DNA of 48,211 nucleotides from Streptosporangiaceae bacterium (GTDB lineage Bacteria; Actinomycetota; Actinomycetes; Streptosporangiales; Streptosporangiaceae): contig JASHTQ010000385.1 of the NCBI GenBank assembly GCA_030040475.1, forward strand, positions 1 through 48,211, given 5' to 3'. Of the stretch, positions 31,461-40,296 are shown in pieces (position 1 is the first letter of the stretch; each line of letters begins with the position of its first letter). The notes below the pieces were generated by a model. The model was not told where the DNA came from, did no database searches, and worked only from the letters and a program-made list of their open reading frames with translations. A program made the translations under genes and the position numbers.

Positions 31461-33149
31461 GTGGGCGGCGTGCCCCGTACCGTGGACCTGATCGTCCACA
31501 ACGCCAACGTACGGACGATGTCAGAAAGCGGCCAGGCAGAGGCGGTCGCTGTCAGCGAGGGCCGGATTGCCGCGGTCGGCGCGAGCGAGGACATGCTCGC
31601 CCTCCGCACCGCCGGTACCCACCTGGTGGATGCCGAAGGCGGCACCCTGCTACCGTCGGTGATCGACAGCCATACTCACTTTCACCGGGCGGCGGTGTTC
31701 CGCGCCGAGTTCATCGACTTCGACGCGCTCGGCCAGTACTCGATCGAGGATGTCGTCGCAGCGGTCGCGGCTAAGGCGGCCGCTACCCCGGCCGGACAGT
31801 GGATCCAGGGTGACAGCGTCCGTGACTACCGCATCGCCGAGCGCCGCTGGCCAGTGCGCGGCGAGCTTGACCGGGCCGCGCCGGACCACCCGGTAGTGCT
31901 GCGCGGCATGGGCAAGCACTGCGTGATGGCCAACAGCCTGGCGCTGCGGATCGCCGGGATCGACCGAGATACCGAGGACCCGCCGGGCGGCCGGATCATC
32001 AGGGATCCCTCAGGCGAGCCGACCGGCGTGCTGCACGAGACCGCCAAGCTCAGGCTCGACGCGGCCCGTTCGGACACCGTGGTGCCCGCGGTGTCCGAGG
32101 CCAGCAGGCTGGCCGCGCTCCGCGCCGGGATCCGGGAGTTGCAGCGGTACGGCATCTCCGCCATCCACGACATCGTCACAAGCCGCCAGGAGATCGGTGA
32201 CTACCTGCTGCTGCGGGAACGCGGCGAACTTGGCGTCAGGGTTCGCTACTACATCCGCGCGGTAGAGGCACAGACGAGCCTGGACCAGATCCTCGCCCTC
32301 GGGCTGCGCAGCGGGTTCGGCGATGAGTGGGTCAGCATCGGCGGGATCAAGATAAGCGTGGACGGGTCGTGCGAATCGCGCACCGCGGCCCTGTTCGCTC
32401 CCTACCCGGGCCAGCCGGAGAACCGCGGCCTGATCCGGGTGCCGCAGCCCGAGCTGAACGACCTGTTCGAGCGGGCCGACCGCAATGGCCTGCAGATCGC
32501 GGTGCACGCGATCGGGCCGCGGGCCGCGGACATGGCCCTCACCGCTTTCGAACACACGCTCGGCCGTCGGCCCAACCGGATGCGGCACCGGCTTGAGCAC
32601 ATGTACGTGCAGGGCCCGGTCAGCCACTTCGAGCGAGCTCGCGACCTCGGCCTGATCCTGTCCGAGCAGCCGGGCCTGATCCAGTCTTCCGGCGACGCCT
32701 GGCAGCAGATCTTCGGCACCGCGGGGCTCGAGCGGATGAAGCCGCTGCGGATGGCGCTCGACATGGGCCTGGTCGTCCAGGCCAACAGCGACTTCCCGTC
32801 CACCCCGCTGAACCCGTTCGTGGGCATCAAGGGCGCGGTGACTCGCCACTCGGCCGGCGGGGTGCCGATCGACCCGAGCCAGGCCGTCACGGTGCACGAG
32901 GCGATGCGGATGATGACATGCGTGCCCGCCTACACCACCTTCGAGGAAAACGTGGCGGGCACCATCGAGCCTGGCCGCCGCGCCGACCTGCGCCTGCTAG
33001 ACCGGGATCCCTACCGGTCCGATCCGGAGAACCTGGACACGATCGAGGTGCGAATGACCGTGCTCGGCGGCTCGGTCGTCTACGCCGACGGCGCCTTCCC
33101 GGAGATCCCGCTGACCCGCCCTGGCGCGGGGAGGGCAGTGGCCGCGTGA
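31461..33149 (+). CDS. YtcJ-like amidohydrolase family protein
   Basis: A 562-residue amidohydrolase of the amidohydrolase_3/YtcJ group. It has metal ligands in SVIDSHTHFHRA near 66-77, a SIGGIKISVDGSCESRTAAL block with the bridging Lys, IAVHAIGPRA, MRHRLEHMYVQ and QANSDFPSTPLNP with the catalytic Asp. GGGAGG lies 6 nt before the GTG. It overlaps the next gene in a GTGA. The group hydrolyses N-substituted formamides and similar amides; the substrate is unknown. It is one of four amidohydrolase-fold enzymes in the window. Confidence 0.88.
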   Translation: MGGVPRTVDLIVHNANVRTMSESGQAEAVAVSEGRIAAVGASEDMLALRTAGTHLVDAEGGTLLPSVIDSHTHFHRAAVFRAEFIDFDALGQYSIEDVVAAVAAKAAATPAGQWIQGDSVRDYRIAERRWPVRGELDRAAPDHPVVLRGMGKHCVMANSLALRIAGIDRDTEDPPGGRIIRDPSGEPTGVLHETAKLRLDAARSDTVVPAVSEASRLAALRAGIRELQRYGISAIHDIVTSRQEIGDYLLLRERGELGVRVRYYIRAVEAQTSLDQILALGLRSGFGDEWVSIGGIKISVDGSCESRTAALFAPYPGQPENRGLIRVPQPELNDLFERADRNGLQIAVHAIGPRAADMALTAFEHTLGRRPNRMRHRLEHMYVQGPVSHFERARDLGLILSEQPGLIQSSGDAWQQIFGTAGLERMKPLRMALDMGLVVQANSDFPSTPLNPFVGIKGAVTRHSAGGVPIDPSQAVTVHEAMRMMTCVPAYTTFEENVAGTIEPGRRADLRLLDRDPYRSDPENLDTIEVRMTVLGGSVVYADGAFPEIPLTRPGAGRAVAA

Positions 33150-34168
33150 CGGAGCGGGTCGCGCACCAGGAGCTGACCGGGCTGGTCACCGCGATCCTTG
33201 CCGGCCGCGGCGTGCCGGAGTCGGACGCGCGGACGGTCGCGGAGCTGACCGTGGACGCCGACCTGTGCGGCCGGCCCTCGCACGGCGTGGCCAGGCTGCC
33301 GGCCTTCCTGGCCAAGCTGGACCAGGGCGGCATCGACCCGCGGGCGGTGCCCGAGAAACTGCGGGACCGCGGCGCGACGTTCGTCATCGACGGGCACGAC
33401 GGTTTCGGCCAGCTCGCCGTCTGCGCCGCGGTCCGGGCGGCGCTGCGCCGCTCGGAGCGGTACGGCGTGGCCTGGGGCGCGATCCGCAACACCAACAACC
33501 CGGGCATGCTGCTGTCCTACGGGCGCATGGCGGCGCAGGCCGGGCAGATCGCGGTGATCGCCTGCAACGCCGCGCCGGCCATGCCGCCATACGGCGGCGC
33601 CGAGCCGTTTCTCGGCACCAACCCGATCTGCCTTGCCATCCCCGGCTCCGCCGGGCCGTACCCGATCCTGGACATGGCCACCACCGCTAGCTCAAAGGGC
33701 GCAATCCGCGCCGCCGAACGCAGCGGAACCCCGCTCCCGCCCGGCTGGGCGCTGGCGCCGGACGGCAGCCCGACCACGGATCCGGTGCTGGCCCTGAAGG
33801 GGATGCTCCAGCCTGCCGGAGGCGCCAAGGGGGCCGGGCTCTCGCTGATGGTTGACCTGCTGGCCGGCCTGGTCAGCGGCGGCGCGGCCGGCCCGGAGGT
33901 CCGCGGGCTGAACACCGCCGAGCCGTCCAGGATCGGCGGGTTCGTCATCACCCTGGTCCCCGATGCTTTCACCGACCGGGAAGCAATCGACCAACGGCTG
34001 ACGGGGTACCTGGCGGCGCTGCGGGCAGTCCGGCCCGCCCGTGGCGTGGCCGAGGTGCTGCTGCCGGGGGAGCGGGCCTGGCGCACGCGGCAGCAGCACC
34101 TGGCCGAGGGGGTGCCCGTGCCGCCGGAGGTGCTGGCCAGGCTGGAACGACTGCGGGGAGAGCGATGA
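33146..34168 (+). CDS. Malate/L-lactate dehydrogenase-type oxidoreductase (Ldh_2 family)
   Basis: NAD(P)-dependent dehydrogenase of the ureidoglycolate/sulfolactate/malate (non-Rossmann) family, 340 residues. The His motif is PSHGVARLPAFLAKL near 37-51; GTNPICLAIPG and GGAKGAGLSLMVDLLAGLVSGG are also typical. It starts at the GTG of a GTGA overlap, although the frame continues into the previous gene. An ATGA overlap joins it to the glutamyltransferase. The family acts on 2-hydroxyacids such as ureidoglycolate, which would suit a nitrogen-ring breakdown route. Confidence 0.9.
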   Translation: MTERVAHQELTGLVTAILAGRGVPESDARTVAELTVDADLCGRPSHGVARLPAFLAKLDQGGIDPRAVPEKLRDRGATFVIDGHDGFGQLAVCAAVRAALRRSERYGVAWGAIRNTNNPGMLLSYGRMAAQAGQIAVIACNAAPAMPPYGGAEPFLGTNPICLAIPGSAGPYPILDMATTASSKGAIRAAERSGTPLPPGWALAPDGSPTTDPVLALKGMLQPAGGAKGAGLSLMVDLLAGLVSGGAAGPEVRGLNTAEPSRIGGFVITLVPDAFTDREAIDQRLTGYLAALRAVRPARGVAEVLLPGERAWRTRQQHLAEGVPVPPEVLARLERLRGER

Positions 34169-35973
34169 ACGAGGGACCCTCCCGCCGGCCGCTGCTGCGG
34201 GGAAACCTGGGCATGGTGAGCTCGACGCACTGGATCGCGTCGGCGATCGGTATGGGCGTGCTCGAGCAGGGCGGCAACGCGTTCGACGCCGCGGTGGCCG
34301 CCGGGCTCTCGCTCCAGGTGCTCGAACCGCACAACAGCAGCCTCGGCGGGGAGTGCGTCGCTCTGCTTTACGAGCACGGTACAGGCAAGACGCACGTGGT
34401 CTGCGGCCAGGGCACGATCCCGGCCGGCGCCTCGGCGAACCGGTTCACCGCGCTCGGCTATGACCGGGTTCCGGGCAACGGGCCGATGGCCGCCTGCGTG
34501 CCAGGCGTGCTGCACGCCTGGCTGACGATCGCCGAGCGGTTCGGCACGATGGGTCCCGAGCCGCTGTTCGGACCCTCGATCGAACTAGCCGAGCAGGGCG
34601 TCCCGACGATCGCACGGATGGCCAGGCTGATCCGGGACGTCGAACCCGCGTTCGCCGTGCACTGGCCGTCGTCTATCCCGGCGTACCTGGCCAGCGGCAC
34701 CCCGAAGACCGGGCAGCGGTTCCGCAATCCGCAGCTGGGCGCCACCTTGCGCCGCCTGCTGGCCGAGGGAGAGAACGGCGGCGGGTCGCGGGAAGCCCGG
34801 CTTGCCCGCCTCAGGGAGGCCTACTACCAGGGCTTCGTCGCCGCGGCCATCGACCGGTTTGCCGCCTCAGGAGACGGCACCGACGTGACGGGCAATCCGA
34901 GCCCGTGCCTGGTGACGGGGGAGGACCTGGCCGCGCACCGGACGTTGATAGAGCCGCCGGTGACGGTCGAGTACGCCGGCCTTCTGGTGGCCAAGCCCGG
35001 GCCCTGGTGCCAGGGGCCGGTCTTCCTGCAGCAACTCGCGATCCTCGGCGCGCTCGGGCTCGACCGGTGTGACCCGCAGGATCCCGAGTACCTGCACACG
35101 CTGATCGAGGCCGCCAAGCTCGCCTACGCGGATCGGGAGGCCTGGTACGGTGACCCCAGCTTCGCCGACATCCCCATCGGTGAGCTGCTTTCTGCGGACT
35201 ATGCCGCTGAGCGGGCCCGCCTGGTCGGCCCGACCGCCAGCCTCGAGCTGATCCCTGGGTCACCCGGCGGCAGGACGCCCGTGCTGCCGGCCCTGCTGGA
35301 CGGCTGGCTGCCGGGGGGCCGCTCCGCGCTGACCGAGCCGGAGATCGCGGCGCTTGGCGAGCCCGCCATCCCCGACGGGCCGCACGCCAGGGACACCTGC
35401 TACGTGGCGGTGGCCGACGCCCGGGGCAACGTGGTCTCGGCGATGCCGAGCGGCGGCTGGTTTCACAGCTCGCCTGCCATCCCGGGACTGGGCTTTTCGC
35501 TCGGCACCCGGGCCCAGATGACCTGGCTGGAGCAGGGGCTGCCCTCCTCGCTGATCCCGAAGGCCAGGCCGAGGACCACGCTCAGTCCCACCCTGCTGCT
35601 GGACTCCGACGGCGCCGCGCTCGCCCTCGGCAGTCCGGGCGGCGACCGGCAGGACCAGTGGTCGCTGCACCTCCTGCTCGCCTGGCTGCACTCCGACCGG
35701 GACCTGCAGGAGGCTATCGAGGCGCCCAACTTCGACACCGGCCACTTTCCCGCCTCGTTCTTCCCCAGGCAGAGCAGGCCCGGCGAGGTGCACGCCGAGG
35801 ACAGGATCGGTGAGCGGGCGGCCAGAGAGCTTGAGCGCCGCGGCCACCTGGTGGAGCTGAAGCGGCCTTGGTCCCTCGGCCGGATGGCGGCGGCCGGATT
35901 CCAGCGGGATACCGGCTGGCTGATCGCCGCCGCCGACCCCCGCTACCAGCACTGCTACGCGGTCGGCCGCTGA
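34165..35973 (+). CDS. Gamma-glutamyltransferase family protein
   Basis: N-terminal-nucleophile hydrolase of 602 residues, made as a precursor that cleaves itself before the nucleophile Thr411 in HARDTCYVAVAD. The N-terminal MVSSTHWIASAIGMGVLEQGGNAFDAAVAA and C-terminal PRTTLSPTLLLDSDGAALALGSPGGD are family blocks. I see no signal peptide, so unlike many GGTs it may be cytoplasmic. It could hydrolyse a gamma-glutamyl amide or act as an acylase on a pathway intermediate, as in gamma-glutamylated amine breakdown. It ends the operon, 10 nt from the convergent amidase gene. Confidence 0.88.
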   Translation: MNEGPSRRPLLRGNLGMVSSTHWIASAIGMGVLEQGGNAFDAAVAAGLSLQVLEPHNSSLGGECVALLYEHGTGKTHVVCGQGTIPAGASANRFTALGYDRVPGNGPMAACVPGVLHAWLTIAERFGTMGPEPLFGPSIELAEQGVPTIARMARLIRDVEPAFAVHWPSSIPAYLASGTPKTGQRFRNPQLGATLRRLLAEGENGGGSREARLARLREAYYQGFVAAAIDRFAASGDGTDVTGNPSPCLVTGEDLAAHRTLIEPPVTVEYAGLLVAKPGPWCQGPVFLQQLAILGALGLDRCDPQDPEYLHTLIEAAKLAYADREAWYGDPSFADIPIGELLSADYAAERARLVGPTASLELIPGSPGGRTPVLPALLDGWLPGGRSALTEPEIAALGEPAIPDGPHARDTCYVAVADARGNVVSAMPSGGWFHSSPAIPGLGFSLGTRAQMTWLEQGLPSSLIPKARPRTTLSPTLLLDSDGAALALGSPGGDRQDQWSLHLLLAWLHSDRDLQEAIEAPNFDTGHFPASFFPRQSRPGEVHAEDRIGERAARELERRGHLVELKRPWSLGRMAAAGFQRDTGWLIAAADPRYQHCYAVGR

Positions 35974-35983
35974 GCAGGCGCGG

Positions 35984-37540
35984 TCAGGAATCGACCCGGA
36001 TGATCGCGTCCCAGTCGGCTGACTGCTGGAAGGCGTAGGCGGCGCGCAGCAGCAGGGCGTCGTCCAGGTGCCTGCCCACGAGCTGCATGCTCACCGGAAG
36101 CCCGTCGGCCTTGCCCACCGGGACGGCCAGCGCCGGGTGCCCTGTGTAGTTGAACGCGACCGTGTTCCGGTTCAGCTTCCCGCCGGCCCGCAGGTCGTGG
36201 TCCAACGCCTCCAGGTAGTCGGCAGGCGGTGGCTGGTAGGCGGGCGCGCGCCTGATCACGGTCGGCATCACCAGCATGTCCACCTCGGCCAGCGCGGCGT
36301 CGTAGGCAGCGGTGGACACCGGCCGCGCGTTCTGCGCCTTGGCGTAGACCCGACCGTGGTAGTTCCGCCTGCTCAGCTCGCCGAGCAGCAGCGACATCTT
36401 GTTCCGCGGCGAGAGCATGTCCGCGTCGTGGGCCCAGAGCCTGCCGACCGCGGAGATGACCGAAGGCGGGTAGTAGGTGGCCGAGAACGCGCCGAAGAAG
36501 CCCACATTGAACAGCGCAAGCGCGCCCTCGTCTCGGAGCGCGTTCCTGGCGGTGCGCAGCCAGTGATGTTCTTGAACGGAGACCTTGGATACCCGCGCCC
36601 CTGACTTAGCGAGGAGCTCCACGGCCGTCAGGACCAAGTCTTTTACGTCGTCTTCAGCCCCGTCGAAGCCTTCGTCCAGGAGCCCGAGCCGCAGCCCGGC
36701 GACCCCGTCGCCGAGCGAGGACATGACGTCGAGCCCGTCCGGGATCTCCCTCCGTTGCCGCGGGTCGAGCGGATCGTACCCGGCGGTGGCCTGCAACGCG
36801 GCCGCCGCGTCCTGGACGGTGCGGGCGATCGGCCCGACATAGTCCAGGCTCGGGTCCGTGCCGAAACCGATGCCGAAGTGCGAGATCAGTCCGAACGTCG
36901 GCTTGAGCCCGACCGCGCCGCACAGCGCGGCCGGCATCCGGACCGAGCCGCCCTGGTCCCCGCCGAACGAAATGTCTACCTCCCCGGCGACCACGGCCGC
37001 GGCAGACCCCGAGGAGGATCCGCCGGTAATGTGCCCGCGGTTATGCGGATTCAGCGGTCGGCCGTAATCGCCGAACGCCCCGCCGGTCCCGCCCCCGCCG
37101 CTCAGCCCGTTCATCACGTTCTTGCCGGTCACCGTGGCTCCGGCGGCCAGCGCCCGGGTGACGACGGTGGCATCGAAGTCCGGCACGAAGTCGTCGAGGG
37201 CGAAGCTGCCCAGGCTCATCGGGATGCCTGCCACCGCGATGTGGTCCTTGAATGAGACTGCCTTGCCGGCCAGCACCCCCTCACCGGATCCCTCGATCCG
37301 GCACTTCCACCTCCAGGCGTTGAGCAGGTCCTCTTCTGGCGCCGGCCGGTGACCGCGCTCCCGGGCCGGGCTGAGCAGTGGCGGTCCGGGCTCATCGAGC
37401 CTGGTCTGCACGAATCTGTCCAGGTCGGCGAGGTGTCTGACCAGGTGCCTGCGGTAGATCGCGGCCTCCTCAGGGGAGAGGTGAACTCCCAGCCGCCCCG
37501 CTATGGCGATGATCTCCTCGTCGTCCGGCATGGCGTACAT
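35984..37540 (-). CDS. Amidase (amidase signature family)
   Basis: Ser-Ser-Lys amidase of 518 residues converting an amide to acid and ammonia. Lys98 in SFKDH, the cis-Ser in GGSSSGSAA (175-176) and nucleophile Ser199 in DQGGSVRMPA are all present. An N-terminal alpha-helical extension of about 75 residues precedes the core. GAGGGAG lies 5 nt before the ATG at 37540; Met4 is an alternative. The gene is convergent with the glutamyltransferase, and a TTGGATACAA site stands about 57 nt before its start. Confidence 0.92.
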   Translation of the reverse strand: MYAMPDDEEIIAIAGRLGVHLSPEEAAIYRRHLVRHLADLDRFVQTRLDEPGPPLLSPARERGHRPAPEEDLLNAWRWKCRIEGSGEGVLAGKAVSFKDHIAVAGIPMSLGSFALDDFVPDFDATVVTRALAAGATVTGKNVMNGLSGGGGTGGAFGDYGRPLNPHNRGHITGGSSSGSAAAVVAGEVDISFGGDQGGSVRMPAALCGAVGLKPTFGLISHFGIGFGTDPSLDYVGPIARTVQDAAAALQATAGYDPLDPRQRREIPDGLDVMSSLGDGVAGLRLGLLDEGFDGAEDDVKDLVLTAVELLAKSGARVSKVSVQEHHWLRTARNALRDEGALALFNVGFFGAFSATYYPPSVISAVGRLWAHDADMLSPRNKMSLLLGELSRRNYHGRVYAKAQNARPVSTAAYDAALAEVDMLVMPTVIRRAPAYQPPPADYLEALDHDLRAGGKLNRNTVAFNYTGHPALAVPVGKADGLPVSMQLVGRHLDDALLLRAAYAFQQSADWDAIIRVDS

Positions 37541-37596
37541 GTGGTCTCCCTCGGTTCCGCCCTGAGCAGCCTCGGCCTATCGATCAAGCACCAATA

Positions 37597-37606
37597 TTGG
37601 ATACAA
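37597..37606 (-). promoter_or_regulatory. TTGGATACAA site before the amidase gene
   Basis: TTGGATACAA overlaps the palindrome CCAATATTGG (37591-37600) in an AT-rich 30-nt patch. On -, a TATGAT-like -10 (37610-37615) lies just upstream. It is identical to the decamer at 11279-11288 and close to the site at 38460. Confidence 0.5.
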
Positions 37607-37619
37607 AAATCATAATGGT

Positions 37620-38291
37620 TCAGCTGGGCCTGCACCCGACGAACAGGCAGGTGAACAGGGCGCGCCAGACGACGTCGCAGTCGGTGAAGCCCGCCGCGGC
37701 GAAGGCCGCGAGCTGGCCCTCCATCGTCGGGAACGGGTACGGGTGCTGGTGCCTCGGCTGCCCGGCCTCTGGACCCGCGAAGATCGGCAGCACCTCCTGG
37801 TACCTGCGCCGCCAGTTGCCCGGTGGCCGGATGTGATCAAGCGTGACCAGCCAGCCGTCAGGCCGCAGTACGCTCGCCGCGGCGGTGTAGAAGGCGGCGA
37901 GCCCGGCCGCATCGAAATGGTGCGAGACCCGCGAGTTCAGCACCACGTCCGCGCCGGCCGCCGCCGGGACCTCGGCCAGCCCCGCGCCGTCCTTGACGAC
38001 GAACTCGACCCGGCCCGCGAACGGCTTCAGCGTCTCTTCGGCCAGGTCGCGCATGGCCGGCGAGGCGTCCAGCCAGACGCCGCGGGCATCCGGGTAGGCC
38101 TGCAGTACCCGGGCCAGGAACGTGCCGGGTCCGCTGCCCACGTCCACGACCAGCCTGGGTCCGGCGCCGCCCTGGCCGATCAGGGCGGTCGCGATCGCCC
38201 ACGGGAACTCGAGCACGGCGGAGAGCCCCCCGTCGGCCTGGTGCCAGCTCGCCGCGAATTCGGGCGACGACCAGGACTGAGGCTGGGTCAT
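37620..38291 (-). CDS. Class I SAM-dependent methyltransferase
   Basis: A 223-residue methyltransferase with SAM motif I VVDVGSGPGTFLARVL near 48-63, motif II acidic residue in GVWLDASPAM, and NSRVSHHFD plus LRPDGWLVTLDHI for motifs IV-V. It resembles small O-methyltransferases acting on natural products or aromatic acids. GGAAGGA precedes the ATG at 38291; the longer open frame upstream runs into the divergent regulatory region and is not supported. The methyl acceptor is unknown. Confidence 0.86.
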   Translation of the reverse strand: MTQPQSWSSPEFAASWHQADGGLSAVLEFPWAIATALIGQGGAGPRLVVDVGSGPGTFLARVLQAYPDARGVWLDASPAMRDLAEETLKPFAGRVEFVVKDGAGLAEVPAAAGADVVLNSRVSHHFDAAGLAAFYTAAASVLRPDGWLVTLDHIRPPGNWRRRYQEVLPIFAGPEAGQPRHQHPYPFPTMEGQLAAFAAAGFTDCDVVWRALFTCLFVGCRPS

Positions 38292-38342
38292 CGGGATCCT
38301 TCCAGGCGGGCGATATAAGGCATGATCACACATAAGTGGAAG

Positions 38343-38352
38343 ATGTATCCAT
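38343..38352 (-). promoter_or_regulatory. GGATAC-type site before the methyltransferase gene
   Basis: ATGTATCCAT on +, ATGGATACAT on -, about 52 nt upstream of the methyltransferase start. TTGCAC lies 15 nt further upstream on -, so the site falls in the promoter zone. GGATACATCTTCC keeps GGA/TCC symmetry at the 13-bp length. Confidence 0.4.
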
Positions 38353-38418
38353 TGTGTCCTCCCAGGTGCAAGTCGCGTTCGTGTCACTGATCTGGTCATC
38401 CTGGGACCCGTGGGTAGG

Positions 38419-38434
38419 CCTGGAGCGCTCCAGG
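38419..38434. promoter_or_regulatory. 16-bp perfect palindrome at the -35 of the CoxG-like operon
   Basis: CCTGGAGCGCTCCAGG is fully self-complementary. It lies where a -35 would be for the TATAAT at 38451-38456 (17-nt spacer), and no good -35 hexamer is otherwise visible. This suits an activator site or a second repressor. Confidence 0.5.
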
Positions 38435-38450
38435 GCGCCATGATAGTATT

Positions 38451-38467
38451 TATAATATCGGATACAA
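38451..38467 (+). promoter_or_regulatory. -10 box and GGATACAA site, molybdenum hydroxylase operon
   Basis: Consensus TATAAT (38451-38456) is followed by GGATACAA (38460-38467), which would cover the transcription start. The flanking TCGGATACAAAA closely matches TTGGATACAAAA at 37597. The leader to the start at 38527 is about 64 nt. Confidence 0.55.
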
Positions 38468-38526
38468 AATTGATGGCGCGTGTGTCAGGCGGCGACGGCC
38501 TCGGCCGGGTTCGGAGGGAGTACGGG

Positions 38527-38979
38527 GTGCCTGCAGCAAACTTCGCCCGCGAGCTGGAGCTGGCGGTGCCGCCTGAATCCTGCTGGACGACGCTGATCGA
38601 CGTGCCCACGCTGGTGACGTGGATCAGTGTGCTGGACGAAGGGCACGAGATCGAGCCGCTGCAGCGCTATAGCGCCGTGCTCACCGACAAGATCGGCCCG
38701 TTCCGGCTCAAGGCCGACCTCGGCATCACGCTGAGCGACGTGGTGCCTGCGCGCCAGGTCCGGCTCCGGGCAGCCGGGGAGGACCGGCAGGTCGGCTCCA
38801 GGATCAGCGTCGAGGCCGAGGTGCGGCTGACCGGCGCGGGTCAGGGCACCGAGCTCTCGGTGACCGGCTCCTATGAGGTGGTCGGCCGGGTAGCGACGCT
38901 CGGTGCCGGCACCATCAGGAAGAAGGCCGAAAAGCTGATGGACGAGTTCTTCGGCAACCTGAAGCAGGCCCTGGGCTGA
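38527..38979 (+). CDS. CoxG-like SRPBCC domain protein
   Basis: A 150-residue START/SRPBCC-fold protein of the CO dehydrogenase subunit G family, often encoded beside molybdenum hydroxylases and thought to help membrane attachment or maturation. Visible blocks are ELAVPPESCWTTLIDVPTLVTWI near 9-31, IGPFRLKADL, and a C-terminal GSYEVVGRVATLGAGTIRKKAEKLMDEFF helix. GGAGGGAG ends 6 nt before the GTG at 38527, which decides the start against ATG 38473. It lies 1 nt from the next gene. Confidence 0.84.
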   Translation: MPAANFARELELAVPPESCWTTLIDVPTLVTWISVLDEGHEIEPLQRYSAVLTDKIGPFRLKADLGITLSDVVPARQVRLRAAGEDRQVGSRISVEAEVRLTGAGQGTELSVTGSYEVVGRVATLGAGTIRKKAEKLMDEFFGNLKQALG

Positions 38980-38980
38980 C

Positions 38981-39769
38981 ATGCTGCCGCCGTTCTCGCT
39001 CGCGCGCCCGGCCAGCCTGGCGGCCGCCCTGGATCTGCTCGGCGACGAGGCTGTCCCGTACTGCGGCGGCACCGAACTGCTGCTGGCTATGCGTGCCGGG
39101 CTGTTGCGCCCGGCCACCCTCGTCGACCTCAAAGCGGTACCGGAGCTGTCCGGCATCAGCGTCCAGGACGGCCAGCTGCTGATCGGCGCCACCACCACCC
39201 ACGCCCAGCTCGTCAGGCACCCGCTGGTCGCGGAGCACGCGCCATTCCTCGCCGACGTGGAGCGCAGGGTCGGCAACCCCCGGGTCCGCGCCCAGGGGTC
39301 GATCGGCGGCAACCTCTGCTTCGGCGATCCGCGCTCCGACCTGCTCACCGCGCTGATCGCGCTGCGCGGCAGGCTCGTCCTGCGCGGCAGGGAAGGGACG
39401 CGCGAGGTCGCCGCGGAGGATTTCCTCTACGGCCCGTACGCCACCGCGCTGGAAGAGGGCGAGCTGCTGGTCCACGCGGTGCTGCCGCTGCCGGTCCCCG
39501 CCGCCTTGTATCTGAAATATCAAATTACCGAACGGCCGACGGTGACAGTCGCGGTCGTGGGTGACCCGGCCATGGTGCGGGTCGTCATCGGGGCGGCGGG
39601 AGAGGTCCCGGTCTACCGGGATGCCCCGCCTGGCGACGTGGACGTGGCGGCCATGGCCGCCGAGGTGGACCCAGTCGGCGACCTGTCAGGCAGCGAGGAG
39701 TACAAGCGGGCCATGGCCGAGGTGCACCTGCGCCGCGCGATGGCCGGTTACCTCAAGGCGGTGAGCTGA
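38981..39769 (+). CDS. Molybdenum hydroxylase, FAD-binding medium subunit
   Basis: FAD subunit of a xanthine dehydrogenase/CoxM-type hydroxylase, 262 residues. FAD motifs are AVPYCGGTELLLAM near 23-36 and RVRAQGSIGGNLCFGDPRSD near 102-121. It passes electrons from the 2Fe-2S subunit to an acceptor. The gene order CoxG-like, M, S, L is compact with 1-3-nt gaps or overlaps. The short C-terminal domain is typical of the type. Confidence 0.92.
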   Translation: MLPPFSLARPASLAAALDLLGDEAVPYCGGTELLLAMRAGLLRPATLVDLKAVPELSGISVQDGQLLIGATTTHAQLVRHPLVAEHAPFLADVERRVGNPRVRAQGSIGGNLCFGDPRSDLLTALIALRGRLVLRGREGTREVAAEDFLYGPYATALEEGELLVHAVLPLPVPAALYLKYQITERPTVTVAVVGDPAMVRVVIGAAGEVPVYRDAPPGDVDVAAMAAEVDPVGDLSGSEEYKRAMAEVHLRRAMAGYLKAVS

Positions 39770-39771
39770 CC

Positions 39772-40296
39772 GTGGCAGCCGGGCGGGAGGAACCGGTGCC
39801 GGCCGGGCCGGCCTCCTCGCTGCGCATCACCGCGGCGGTCAACGGGACGCGGCTCAGCCGCACGGTACCCGTCCGGATGACCCTGGCGCAGCTGCTGCGT
39901 GACGAGCTCGGCCTGACCGGCACGAAGGTGAGCTGCGACATGGAGGCCTGCGGCGCGTGCAGCGTGCTCGTGGACTCCGAGCCGGTGAGTTCCTGCACGT
40001 TCCTTGCGGCCGATGCGGACGGCCGCGAGGTGCTCACGGTGGAGGGGCTGGCGGGCACTGGCGGCGTGTCCGACCTCCAGGAGGCGTTCATGCAGAACTA
40101 CGCGCTGCAGTGCGGCTTCTGCACCCCCGGCTTCTTGATGATGGCCACCGCGCTGCTGCGGGACAACCCGTACCCAAGCCAGGAGGAGATCACCGAGTTC
40201 CTCGAGGGCAACATCTGCAGGTGCACAGGCTACCGGCCGATCGTCGAGGCCATCGAGCAGGTGGCGCGGTCCAGGAGGTCACGTGGCGGAGACTGA
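39772..40296 (+). CDS. Molybdenum hydroxylase, 2Fe-2S small subunit
   Basis: Iron-sulfur subunit of 174 residues. The plant-type ferredoxin cluster is CDMEACGACSVL with a fourth Cys in VSSCTF. The second cluster uses LQCGFCTPGF and NICRCTGYRPIV. The N-terminal 20 residues precede the domain and are unconserved. Its end overlaps the large-subunit gene by 14 nt. It is cytoplasmic and wires the molybdenum site to the FAD subunit. Confidence 0.94.
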   Translation: MAAGREEPVPAGPASSLRITAAVNGTRLSRTVPVRMTLAQLLRDELGLTGTKVSCDMEACGACSVLVDSEPVSSCTFLAADADGREVLTVEGLAGTGGVSDLQEAFMQNYALQCGFCTPGFLMMATALLRDNPYPSQEEITEFLEGNICRCTGYRPIVEAIEQVARSRRSRGGD

